Origin: a virus
IMG/VR virus record: IMGVR_UViG_3300047311_000196
Location: 1 to 32,977 of that record
Reading direction: 5' to 3' (one strand)
Length of the DNA: 32,977 nucleotides
Below the pieces are notes generated by a model. It saw only the letters and a list, made by a program, of their open reading frames with translations, made no database searches and was not told where the DNA came from. Shown here in pieces: positions 15,452 to 22,336 of this stretch (within the stretch, counting starts at the first letter, position 1; each line of letters begins with the position of its first letter). Made by a program: the position numbers and the translations under genes.

Positions 15452-15714
15452 CAGTCATCCCATTCGATCCCGTTGTCGAGAGCCCAGCGAGTGTCGGGGC
15501 TTAGAGCCGCAGTTTTCTTAATGCCTACGCTGACGACTCGTTTGTTGTCCACGATGGCCACATGCTGAACAGTGTCATTACCCGTCACAACAACGATCCG
15601 GGAGAACTCAGGTTCGGAGCTGACCAGCAGCTTCCTGCCACACAGGTGGCAGATCCACTCGGCTACTCCATTTTCTACGGGACCGTTGAGCGATAGTTCG
15701 TGAGTCTCACGCAT
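15451..15714 (-). CDS. Small protein with CxxC pair, function unknown
   Basis: The product is 87 aa. A single CHLCGRKLLV knuckle follows a short N-terminal strand (ETHELSLNGPVENG), then a compact beta-rich part with RIVVVTGNDTVQHVAIVDNK. Only one Cys pair is present, so a zinc site would need a partner or a dimer. A GAAGGTG ribosome site lies 6 bases before the ATG, just after a small hairpin (15728-15744). It overlaps the next gene by one base, which suggests coupling. Position among tail genes is the only hint of role. Confidence 0.6.
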   Translation of the reverse strand: MRETHELSLNGPVENGVAEWICHLCGRKLLVSSEPEFSRIVVVTGNDTVQHVAIVDNKRVVSVGIKKTAALSPDTRWALDNGIEWDD

Positions 15715-15727
15715 GGCACACCTTCCC

Positions 15728-15744
15728 AGTGCCAGTCTGGCACT
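15728..15744. repeat. Short perfect hairpin between tail genes
   Basis: AGTGCCA and TGGCACT flank a three-base loop, directly after the stop of the 15744-16121 gene and before the ribosome site of the following one. The core GTGCCAG...CTGGCAC also occurs at 28973-28996. There is no T run, so RNA stability or attenuation is likelier than full termination. Confidence 0.5.
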
Positions 15745-16121
15745 TAGACGCGGGCGCTGTTCTGGAAGTATAGTCCTGCTGTATCACCGGTTACAGTACC
15801 GGACTTGTCAATCTGGATAAGGCCGCTGCCATCGTTATAGTTCGAAGGACCCCACGGCCCCAGGATGTAGGTGGTGCTAGCTGCCACTGCTATGACCAGC
15901 GGGGCGGGCAGTGAACCATCGGTCGCCCTCGTGAAGATGATGCTTATGTTCCCGTTGTTACCAGCGGCCACGACGTACCTCAGAAGGATACCGCCGTTAT
16001 TGGCAAAGTTAACACCAGTGAAGCCGGTTATAGAAGTAGCTTCTGCGGCTGGCAGAGCAAGTCCAGCGCCAGGACCAGGACCAAGAAACAGCGTAGGGGC
16101 CGGAAGTAGGGTACGAGCCAT
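15744..16121 (-). CDS. Small structural protein, probable virion beta protein
   Basis: The product is 125 aa. A Pro/Gly/Ala-rich N-terminus (LLPAPTLFLGPGPGAGLALP) leads into beta-type sequence: GGILLRYVVAAGNNGNISII, then a TTYILGPWGPSNYND turn and GLIQIDKSGTV. Small proteins of this composition and order occur after the major tail protein in some actinophages. I infer a virion role from that memory and the position. An AGAAGGA ribosome site lies 8 bases before the ATG. It has no Cys and no membrane segment. Confidence 0.55.
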   Translation of the reverse strand: MARTLLPAPTLFLGPGPGAGLALPAAEATSITGFTGVNFANNGGILLRYVVAAGNNGNISIIFTRATDGSLPAPLVIAVAASTTYILGPWGPSNYNDGSGLIQIDKSGTVTGDTAGLYFQNSARV

Positions 16122-16182
16122 GTTGGTTTCCTTCTACTTGAGGGCGGCTGGCAACGAGGACTAGTAGATGTCCTATTTGTAT

Positions 16183-17259
16183 CTATATAGTATCGAGTGT
16201 CTGATATGTGATCTGGATTTGGTTGTCAACCTCGTTATCGAGACCCGTGAAAGCAAGAGCCTGGGTAACCAGCGCAGGACCGCCAGCCTTGGGTGACTCG
16301 GCGTCGAACTTGATGTTCGGGATCAGGATATCCAGCAGTTCAGGAGCACCACCGGAAACACCGACCGTAGGACCAGTGAACTTCAGTTCAATGGCCAGGG
16401 AAGTGTCGGCAGCGAACAGGTTGTAGTTGGTTGCGGCAGCAAGCCACTCAGCGGTGAAGGAACCGGTGATAGAACGGAAGCCGTTCTCAATCGGCTCAGC
16501 GGCGAAACCACCACCGCCAAGGAAGTAGCGGGTGTCGTCAAAGGCCAGTGTGTGCTTGATGCTGGCGTCCTTGATGTTGGCCAGCGTGGTAGCACCGGTC
16601 AGGGAGGTGACACCGGCAGACGTGGTAGGAGTACCAGTCAGCAGGTTAGCCTCACGGAAGTGGAAGATGTCCATACCGGGGGTTACCGTATAGGTGGCCA
16701 GACCTGGAACGGAACCGTTCAGCGGGTCAGAGTTACCCGCACCACCCAGTTCGTTCCTGCCGTCAATGGTCAGGTCGAGAGAGGCCAGCGCCCCGGTTGC
16801 CACGGAGATCGTCCAGTCGGAAATCTTGCAGCCCACGTAAGTAAACGGCATGACAGTTCCGTCTACGGCAGGGACACCCTTCTGGAACACCAGTGAGTGA
16901 CCACCAAGGTTACCCGGAGCATGGACTGCCTTCTGGACGGTTGTGGTGCCGATCTGGGTCAGAGTCGCCAGTGCCTGACCATAGGAACCCAGCATAGCGA
17001 ACAGGAGCTTGTTGAGCTTCCTGGTCTGGAGGTCCATGGAGATACCGCCGCCAGCGTCATAGTTCGTCAGAACCCTGCGCCCTGCGCGGTCATACAGACC
17101 ACCACCGTGAAGTCCCTGGCCCTGCACAGTGGTTTTCTTCAGTTCAAGAGTCTCGCTCTTGAATTCGAGCGCCTGCGCAGTAGCCAGTGAGGGAGCCACC
17201 CCGTATGTGGTCTCGTCCATGTAGACGAGCTGGGAGGCGATACCTGAACCGATAGCCAT
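16183..17259 (-). CDS. Major tail (tube) protein
   Basis: The product is 358 aa. The N-terminus (MAIGSGIASQLVYMDETTYG) is the usual start of actinophage tail tube subunits, followed by ALEFKSETLELKKTTVQGQG and a long beta-rich body. The helix GGISMDLQTRKLNKLLFAML fits a tube-fold helix. The C-terminal half contains FRSITGSFTAEW and ends IQITYQTLDTI. It would form the stacked hexameric rings of the tail tube. A GAGGGC site lies before the ATG and overlaps the stop of the previous gene. Location between the tail terminator and the chaperone pair supports the call. Confidence 0.85.
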   Translation of the reverse strand: MAIGSGIASQLVYMDETTYGVAPSLATAQALEFKSETLELKKTTVQGQGLHGGGLYDRAGRRVLTNYDAGGGISMDLQTRKLNKLLFAMLGSYGQALATLTQIGTTTVQKAVHAPGNLGGHSLVFQKGVPAVDGTVMPFTYVGCKISDWTISVATGALASLDLTIDGRNELGGAGNSDPLNGSVPGLATYTVTPGMDIFHFREANLLTGTPTTSAGVTSLTGATTLANIKDASIKHTLAFDDTRYFLGGGGFAAEPIENGFRSITGSFTAEWLAAATNYNLFAADTSLAIELKFTGPTVGVSGGAPELLDILIPNIKFDAESPKAGGPALVTQALAFTGLDNEVDNQIQITYQTLDTI

Positions 17260-17261
17260 TG

Positions 17262-17585
17262 TTAGCCCTCATTCTTTTCTTCGTCGTCCTTGGCCGCTGA
17301 CTTTGCCTTGCCGCTTGGCTTGCGGGCGGTGGTCTTGCCTGCACCCGTCAGAGCCCTCTCCTCGTTTTCATCAGGAGTGTCGCTTCGGGTACTTACGACC
17401 GGCCCCGGATCAAATTCTTCCCCGTCAGGATGCCTCAGCGTAATGCCTTCCAGCGAAGCCGGAATGTGGTCAGCATCGAAATCAAGCGGAACGAAGTAGA
17501 GATCACTGAATTCGGCATCGTCGGGGAAATCGCGCACATCGCCCACCTGGCACATACCGAAGGCTTGAATGCAAACTACTTCCAT
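17262..17585 (-). CDS. Small acidic protein before the major tail gene, function unknown
   Basis: The product is 107 aa. A folded-looking N-terminal half (MEVVCIQAFGMCQVGDVRDF, then FDADHIPASLEGITLRHPDG) is followed by a disordered, charged tail (about 65-107) of Lys/Ala/Glu repeats. An AAGGAAG ribosome site lies 7 bases before the ATG and overlaps the upstream stop. In actinophages a small gene is often found between the tail terminator and tube gene. A structural or assembly role is inferred from position only. Confidence 0.6.
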   Translation of the reverse strand: MEVVCIQAFGMCQVGDVRDFPDDAEFSDLYFVPLDFDADHIPASLEGITLRHPDGEEFDPGPVVSTRSDTPDENEERALTGAGKTTARKPSGKAKSAAKDDEEKNEG

Positions 17586-17596
17586 GTGTATCTTCC

Positions 17597-18043
17597 TTAC
17601 GTCAGCGAATCGATTCTCTGCTGGCAGTTGACCTTGAATTCCACCGACCCAAGCGACATGCCGTTAACATCCGTCTCCGGAATGAACGTGTACTCCGTCA
17701 TCTGTGCCCAGCGGACTGTGTGGCCGAGGGTGTAGTCGTTTCCTACTGCTACACTCAGTAGCGCCCAGGCGTCCTGTGCTTCCTTCATGCGGCCTTCCAG
17801 ATCACCATCACCCTGGAAGCTCGATATGCAGCAGTTGATATCGAACGCTTCTTCGCGCCTGGCCTGCGGGCTAAGCTCTGCCGGATCCTGCCTGCCGGTG
17901 AACCCGTACACTTCGAGCGTGATAGGCGCGGTGTAGACCAGATCTCCCCGGCTCTTGTGCAGGATCACGAAAGCGTCATCCTGCAAGGTGGCTCTGGCCA
18001 GGCCCAGAAAATACTGGGTGGCTACGGCGGCTACGCTGCTCAT
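17597..18043 (-). CDS. Putative tail terminator or tail-completion protein
   Basis: The product is 148 aa. An N-terminal helix (SVAAVATQYFLGLARATLQD) and strands with VYTAPITLEVYGFTGRQDP are followed by an insertion and then FDINCCISSFQGDGDLEGRM, a helix, and a C-terminal strand SLGSVEFKVNCQQRID. This alternation and length fit the lambda gpU / SPP1 gp17-like tail terminators. The location three genes before the major tail protein supports it. The motif level is too weak for a firm family claim. Confidence 0.55.
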   Translation of the reverse strand: MSSVAAVATQYFLGLARATLQDDAFVILHKSRGDLVYTAPITLEVYGFTGRQDPAELSPQARREEAFDINCCISSFQGDGDLEGRMKEAQDAWALLSVAVGNDYTLGHTVRWAQMTEYTFIPETDVNGMSLGSVEFKVNCQQRIDSLT

Positions 18044-18062
18044 GCTTGCCCCTGTTCAGTGA

Positions 18063-18410
18063 TCAGAATCCGTAGGAAGGCCACTGAATCCTGAGGTGGT
18101 CGTTCAGTGTTCTGGCGGCGGGTGGTTCCTGAACGGCAGGGGCAATGGTGATCGTGTAAGTACCCGATGTCACCGCGCCTGCGGTGTCAGTCATGGAAAG
18201 GGTGAAGGTGAAGGTACCCGCTACCGTGGGCGTTCCCGTGATCCTTACGTGATCAGTAGCGTTGACAACCAGTCCGGTAGGAAGCGTACCGGTTGCTACA
18301 CTCGCTGCGGTGATTGCCGTTGCTGCACCGGTATAGCCGATGGCTGCCTCATACGGAACACCCACGAACCCCGCAGGGAACTTGACGGATGCGTAAACAA
18401 TATCAGGCAT
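18063..18410 (-). CDS. Small standalone Ig-like (He_PIG) protein
   Basis: The product is 115 aa. Nearly the whole chain is one Ig-like domain of the putative-Ig (He_PIG) type: KFPAGFVGVPYEAAIGYTGA, GTLPTGLVVNATDHVRITGT and VAGTFTFTLSMTDTAGAV. A short C-terminal tail ends DHLRIQWPSYGF. The same domain type recurs in the 19088-19519 gene and twice in the giant tail protein. Ig-like domains on phage heads and tails are thought to give weak surface binding (established for the class). No ligand can be named. A ribosome-site-like TGAGG lies just before the ATG. Confidence 0.75.
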   Translation of the reverse strand: MPDIVYASVKFPAGFVGVPYEAAIGYTGAATAITAASVATGTLPTGLVVNATDHVRITGTPTVAGTFTFTLSMTDTAGAVTSGTYTITIAPAVQEPPAARTLNDHLRIQWPSYGF

Positions 18411-18419
18411 TTACGGGCC

Positions 18420-19073
18420 TCACTTCTTGTCGGCTGCGGAAGCCTCTTCAGGCTCTACGTCGTCACCCAGCTTGATACCAGGCCACTGAGCACGCAGCTC
18501 AAGCTCGACGCTGTAACGTGCCTTCGGGTCATCGGTGCTGATACCGGGGTGGGTCTTTGGACGGACCTCTAGCTGCTCTGTCTCCTGGGCTGCTTGCAGG
18601 CGCTCACCAAGAGCGACCGCCCGGCCCTCGTCTTCGTCGTATGACAATGTGTGCGCCCTTCCTGGCATGTCCACCATGTTGGCAGTAGCCGAAGCCTGCG
18701 GGTGCGGAGACGGATCCCCGGCAGGAGTCTCGGGAGAGGTCGGCTGCTTGCGGTTACGGATCTCCTCGTCGCCTTCCTGGCGCTTCTGGAGCGGGGCCTT
18801 TTCCTTGTCCTTGTCTACCCGCTGCCTCTTGTTGTCACTTCCCTGAGGCGGAGTCTTGTCCGGGTCGTCCTTGGTAGCGGAGGTCACGTCACGGTCAGGA
18901 GAATGCGGAGCATCCTTGCCTTCCCTGGCAGACTTCTGCCGGGTCAGCTCTGCGGCCTCGGCACGAGATAGCTGTGCAGGAGCACCGTCATTGTCCAGAC
19001 GAGAACTGTCTTCCTCGTCGGTAGCCTTATCGTTGCCCTTGGCTGCGGTCGAAGTAGTCTTTCGCTCTGTCAT
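18420..19073 (-). CDS. Charged, disordered protein in the head-tail region
   Basis: The product is 217 aa, dominated by Lys, Glu, Asp, Arg, Ser and Thr, with few hydrophobic residues over 1-130 (SREGKD and DKDKEKAPLQKRQEGDEEIR type sequence). A more ordered end (about 165-205) contains ARYSVELELRAQWPGIKLGD. A CAGGAGC ribosome site lies 8 bases before the ATG. It lies between two Ig-like genes. It could be a tether or scaffold-like linker at the head-tail joint, or a disordered decoration protein. No family was recognised. Confidence 0.6.
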   Translation of the reverse strand: MTERKTTSTAAKGNDKATDEEDSSRLDNDGAPAQLSRAEAAELTRQKSAREGKDAPHSPDRDVTSATKDDPDKTPPQGSDNKRQRVDKDKEKAPLQKRQEGDEEIRNRKQPTSPETPAGDPSPHPQASATANMVDMPGRAHTLSYDEDEGRAVALGERLQAAQETEQLEVRPKTHPGISTDDPKARYSVELELRAQWPGIKLGDDVEPEEASAADKK

Positions 19074-19087
19074 GGGTAAAGCTCCTG

Positions 19088-19519
19088 TCAGCTATTCTGT
19101 GAGGGACCGGTGAGAGGCCACATGCGTGCGATCAGGTCGGCGGCGGTAAGCTGTCCCGCCCGGAACTGATCAATGGTGGTCACGGTAGATCTGTTGGCCT
19201 CCGTGCCGTGATAACCCTGTGAATCGGGACCGTCCGCTGAGTTGTTAACCGCCGTGCTTACACAAGTCCCCGCGACTGACAGTGAGTCAGTTGCGGTGAT
19301 GGTAGCGGTAAAGGTGCCAGCAATCAGGGTCGCTGGTCCCCGGCCAGCCACAAGGGCCTGAGTGTCATTGATCCTGGTAAGCGTGAAACCCGCTGGGAGA
19401 GCACCAGATGTAACAGCCCACGTATAGGGAGCGGTGCCACCAGATGCGGTCAGGAACAACTGGTAGTGAGCGTTCTTCTTCGGTGCTGGTAGCGCCGAGG
19501 GGCTAACAGTAACGGCCAT
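19088..19519 (-). CDS. Ig-like (He_PIG) protein with C-terminal extension
   Basis: The product is 143 aa. Residues 1-90 are an Ig-like domain: VTVSPSALPAPKKNAHYQLF, then SGGTAPYTWAVTSGALPAGF and GTFTATITATDSLSVAGT. Residues 95-143 are a non-Ig extension ending IDQFRAGQLTAADLIARMWP, with a short amphipathic helix. The gene follows the gp6-like connector gene with 12 bases between. It is in the same frame as the connector, separated by a single TAA and a few codons. A GGAGA ribosome site lies 7 bases before the ATG. It is a likely virion decoration or neck-associated protein, inferred from domain and place. Confidence 0.72.
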   Translation of the reverse strand: MAVTVSPSALPAPKKNAHYQLFLTASGGTAPYTWAVTSGALPAGFTLTRINDTQALVAGRGPATLIAGTFTATITATDSLSVAGTCVSTAVNNSADGPDSQGYHGTEANRSTVTTIDQFRAGQLTAADLIARMWPLTGPSQNS

Positions 19520-19531
19520 TTGGGTTCTCCA

Positions 19532-20176
19532 TTATCCTATAATCGGCCCGGAACGATATGCCTTGATCATCTCAATGATACGCCACGGTATTCCGATGTT
19601 GATCGACTGTATTCCCGCCTCTGGACCGGAACGTACCTCGCCCTGGTCTGTCGCCCCAAAACCGTACTGAGAAGTCTGCTGACTGGCTCGCTGCTGGGAG
19701 TTCTGCCACCAGAAGGCGATCAGTTCCAGCTCCGCCAGCTTGATCAGTGGCGGTACCGGCAGTCTTCCGGCTGTCCAGGTAACACGAATGTTGGATTTCC
19801 CTCGCATGAACGGGATAACTACGTTACCCGCAGTTCGCCTGGTGATCTCGCCGGTCTCGTCGTTGTCGATAGAGTACGCGAACATGGATCCGGCGCCAGT
19901 GCTGTTCGGCTGAACGTTGTCAAGCTCGTAGCTGGCGAATCCCCAGTTTTCCAGTACGCCCTCGATACTGATGATCGGTACCTTGTTCAGCCAGATGGCC
20001 GACTCCCCGCCATCGTAAACATCATCGTAAGTATGCGGGAGGATCTCGCCGCATTCTTTACGGATGGCATCATCAGCCGCGTCGATGTGAAACTGTAGTG
20101 CCGGGTCATCCTGGGTATTTGCGATGGGGTAGCGCAAATGCGCTCTTACTTCGTCCAAGGTCACAATGTTGGCCAT
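19532..20176 (-). CDS. Head-tail connector protein, gp6-like
   Basis: The product is 214 aa from ATG 20176, chosen because AGAAGGA lies 8 bases before it. A longer frame starting at 20278 has no such site and would run into the oppositely directed endonuclease gene. The N-terminus (IVTLDEVRAHLRYP) and the helix ALQFHIDAADDAIRKECGEI are the classic opening of the gp6-like/phage_connect_1 family. The middle is beta-rich. The C-terminus has PPLIKLAELELIAFWWQNSQ, a helix typical of these connectors. It forms part of the ring under the portal. It is the first head-tail gene after the capsid gene, although the endonuclease gene lies between them. Confidence 0.82.
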   Translation of the reverse strand: MANIVTLDEVRAHLRYPIANTQDDPALQFHIDAADDAIRKECGEILPHTYDDVYDGGESAIWLNKVPIISIEGVLENWGFASYELDNVQPNSTGAGSMFAYSIDNDETGEITRRTAGNVVIPFMRGKSNIRVTWTAGRLPVPPLIKLAELELIAFWWQNSQQRASQQTSQYGFGATDQGEVRSGPEAGIQSINIGIPWRIIEMIKAYRSGPIIG

Positions 20177-20212
20177 TGTTGGATTCCTTCTACCTCCGGT
20201 CGGCTTCCTTGC

Positions 20213-20233
20213 TGGTACACTGTCATCAGGAGG
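20213..20233 (+). promoter_or_regulatory. Extended -10 element and ribosome site of the endonuclease gene
   Basis: TGGTACACT at 20213-20221 has the TGnTAnnnT pattern of an extended -10. AGGAGG at 20228-20233 is the ribosome site, 6 bases before the ATG at 20240. No clear -35 is visible. The 63-bp spacer it sits in also holds the ribosome site of the divergent connector gene. Confidence 0.4.
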
Positions 20234-20239
20234 TGTGTC

Positions 20240-20866
20240 ATGGCCAGAAAAGCCCTGGTTATCCCGGTAGGAACCCACCAGCCGAACGGGCGGCTAGCTA
20301 CGGTGGGTGAGACCAAGATCCAGACGGTAGGCGTGAACCCAGTCATGTACCGAAGCTTCGTGGACTGTATCTGTGATTGCGGAGCTAGCACTACCATCTC
20401 AGCGGCTAAGTTCCTGAGTGAAGCCACCAAATCTTGCGGGTGTCACAGACGTGATCATCTAGCCAAGGTTGCTGCGAATCGTCATCGGGGGCCAGAATAT
20501 CCTCGTGTGCCTGCCCACTACGGCCCAGCGCTTCTGGAAGAACAGGGACCAATCTGTGCTTGGCCCTTGTGCAACGAAGCTCTGACGGGTTCCATTAGTG
20601 TTGATCACGACAGACGACACTGCGATTCCAGACTTTGCTGCGCCTACTGTCCTCGCGGATTGGTGCATCAACGTTGTAACAGTGAAATAACAGTGTTCGA
20701 ACGACGTAGGAACGTTCTCGTACTTCCCGATTCAGTTATTAGATATCTGGATTACCGACGATCTACCCCTGTGTCTTCTTCCGGGAGAACCCGAGAAGAC
20801 CAACTAGGAGGTTGGGCGGCCAGGCGAGGCATTCCCGACCGCCCTTCCTCGTCTGAGGGCGACTAG
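20240..20866 (+). CDS. Homing-type endonuclease: zinc-binding N-domain plus endonuclease VII-like HNH core
   Basis: The product is 208 aa from ATG 20240, the start with an AGGAGG. Residues 43-68 carry CICDCG ... SCGC, a zinc-binding-type motif often seen before HNH domains of phage AP2/HNH homing enzymes. Residues 104-152 fit the endonuclease VII/HNH fold: CAWPLC (Cys106, Cys111), VDHDRRH (His123), CAYC (Cys134, Cys137) and HQRCN (Asn147). These supply both the zinc knuckle and the His-Asn catalytic pair. The C-terminal 40 residues look disordered. It is the only gene facing right inside the leftward structural block and it ends two bases from the capsid stop. That fits a mobile insertion between capsid and connector. 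Endonuclease VII-like Holliday-junction resolution is an alternative. Confidence 0.8.
   Translation: MARKALVIPVGTHQPNGRLATVGETKIQTVGVNPVMYRSFVDCICDCGASTTISAAKFLSEATKSCGCHRRDHLAKVAANRHRGPEYPRVPAHYGPALLEEQGPICAWPLCNEALTGSISVDHDRRHCDSRLCCAYCPRGLVHQRCNSEITVFERRRNVLVLPDSVIRYLDYRRSTPVSSSGRTREDQLGGWAARRGIPDRPSSSEGD
20808..20850 (-). terminator. GC-rich hairpin just after the capsid gene, possible attenuator
   Basis: On the minus strand, 18 bases past the capsid stop, GAGG-AA-GGGCGG and CCGCCC-AA-CCTC can pair with an internal AA/AA mismatch. There is no T run. The position suggests partial termination or 3'-end protection of the capsid message. On the other strand the same bases code the end of the endonuclease. 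Confidence 0.35.
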
Positions 20867-20868
20867 GA

Positions 20869-22221
20869 TTAGCTAGCCGGTGCTCGGTACATGGCGACTG
20901 ATCGCAGGTCGTTGCTTCGAGCGTCCATTCTTACGAACCCCAAAAAACCCACCTGCAAAAAATCTGCGTACCTTTCGTCCAATCGCATAACGCCCGCCTG
21001 GTTGACCTGACGGACAACCATGCAGGTCTGGAAGTCACCGAAGTACATGCCACCGTCAGTTGAAGCGACGGTAGAAATGTCACCGATGTTCTGGTCGATC
21101 AGGACCGGGTAACCGTAGATACGGTCATCCCCGCCAAGCTGAACGTTCGGCTGCCACAGCGGGTGGCCCTGCTGGTCGGTAATACCACGGATCTTCCACT
21201 GGGTGTTGTCGTTCATGACCCAGGTGCAGCGACCGCTGGCACGGTATGCCGGGTCCACCTTTGCGGTCATGGCGATAACGTCATCGAAACCAGGCGTGCC
21301 ACTCGCCAGCTTGTTCAGCGGGGTAGCAACGTGGCCAATGGTGGTCACGGTACCGGCTGCGGTCGGCTGGAACACGCCGCCTGCTGGACCGGCCTTAACA
21401 CCGTATGCGGTAAGCGCGGTCTTCAGGCCCAGAAGCGCTGATGAACCGGTACCCGTGTGAAGCTCGGCAGCGACGAAGCGGCCAATGCTCTCACCGATAC
21501 GCTCGCGGACGAAGGTCTCCACATCGAACGCGCTGTCGTTAATTGCTTCGACAGACGCTAGCGCGACGTTGGAAGTGATCGTCCAGGCGTTCATCATGCC
21601 CTGGCCCAGCACGTAGTCCTGGAACCCGAGCTGAGTACCCTGAGCACCCACGTAGTTACCGACGATACCGGTCGGGTCAACGGTCGGCCACGGCATCGGG
21701 TTACCGGTTGAGGTTTCCACGATCTTGGCCACGTTCAGAAGACCACCGAACTGCTTCAGCGCAACCTGAAGGTTGGCCCAGAAGCCCTGCGGAACCAGGA
21801 AGCCAGCGTTAGAAGCGCCACCCACCGTGTAAAGGGCGTTAGCGTCGTTCGTAACACGCTGTTCCAGGCCTACCAGCGCACGGCGCTCTTCGCCGGACAG
21901 ACCGGCGATACCATGACGCAGGTAAGAGCCGAAAGCACGTTCGTGCGATTCCTTGCTCTTGGTCTCGAACTCGTCACGAGACTGACCAGCAGTCTCGGCA
22001 CCGCTCTCGCGGCCCTCTTCGAGCTTGTTGAAGTCAACGATCCTGCGAAGGTCTGTGTCGAGTGACCGCAGCTCCTTCTCACGACGGTCGTACTCAGCCG
22101 ACTCTTCGCCGCTGAGATCCCCGTTCTCGTTGAACTTCTCCATCAGCTCCTTCATGCCGCCGTAGACCATCGCGCGGTGCTCACGGATGGACCTCTCTCG
22201 CTGTGACATAACTCTGGGCAT
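20869..22221 (-). CDS. Major capsid protein, HK97 fold
   Basis: The product is 450 aa. About 1-85 is a charged coiled coil (MKELMEKFNENGDLSGEESA, then KELRSLDTDLRRIVDFNKLE). This matches the delta-type scaffolding domain that the protease removes. The mature part begins around 110-130 and shows HK97 hallmarks: GGASNAGFLVPQGFW, the long helix region with EAINDSAFDVETFVRERIGE, a GRCTWVMNDNTQW strand and YGYPVLIDQNIGD. The end is GFLGFVRMDARSND. An AAGGAG lies 7 bases before the ATG at 22221. It is preceded by a GIY-YIG gene and a 115-bp spacer, and followed by an opposite-strand endonuclease gene. That bracketing is unusual for a capsid gene. Confidence 0.92.
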   Translation of the reverse strand: MPRVMSQRERSIREHRAMVYGGMKELMEKFNENGDLSGEESAEYDRREKELRSLDTDLRRIVDFNKLEEGRESGAETAGQSRDEFETKSKESHERAFGSYLRHGIAGLSGEERRALVGLEQRVTNDANALYTVGGASNAGFLVPQGFWANLQVALKQFGGLLNVAKIVETSTGNPMPWPTVDPTGIVGNYVGAQGTQLGFQDYVLGQGMMNAWTITSNVALASVEAINDSAFDVETFVRERIGESIGRFVAAELHTGTGSSALLGLKTALTAYGVKAGPAGGVFQPTAAGTVTTIGHVATPLNKLASGTPGFDDVIAMTAKVDPAYRASGRCTWVMNDNTQWKIRGITDQQGHPLWQPNVQLGGDDRIYGYPVLIDQNIGDISTVASTDGGMYFGDFQTCMVVRQVNQAGVMRLDERYADFLQVGFLGFVRMDARSNDLRSVAMYRAPAS

Positions 22222-22336
22222 AGCCAGACTCCTTCTTGGGACAGTGCCTCGTTGAATCGGACTCTCCCCGGAGTGCTATCGCGGCTGCCGGGTACCTAAC
22301 CCTCTTGCGGGTCCTGGAACTGCAAGGGCGGGCGTT
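22222..22336 (-). other. 115-bp structured spacer before the capsid gene
   Basis: No gene fits. On the minus strand CCCTTGC can pair with GCAAGAGGG (one bulged A), ACCC-GCAAGA-GGGT is an alternative hairpin, and ACTC-CGGGGA-GAGT forms a third. It ends with the capsid ribosome site (AAGGAG). It could be a leader that tunes capsid translation, or a remnant of the homing-gene insertion. It did not match tRNA. Confidence 0.35.

Noticed and set aside
20177-20278. N-terminal extension of the connector gene to 20278
   Set aside because: The ATG at 20176 has an AGAAGGA and matches the family start. The extension overlaps the divergent endonuclease gene.
22222-22336. tRNA-like fold in the spacer
   Set aside because: There is no acceptor stem pairing or standard T-loop sequence on either strand.
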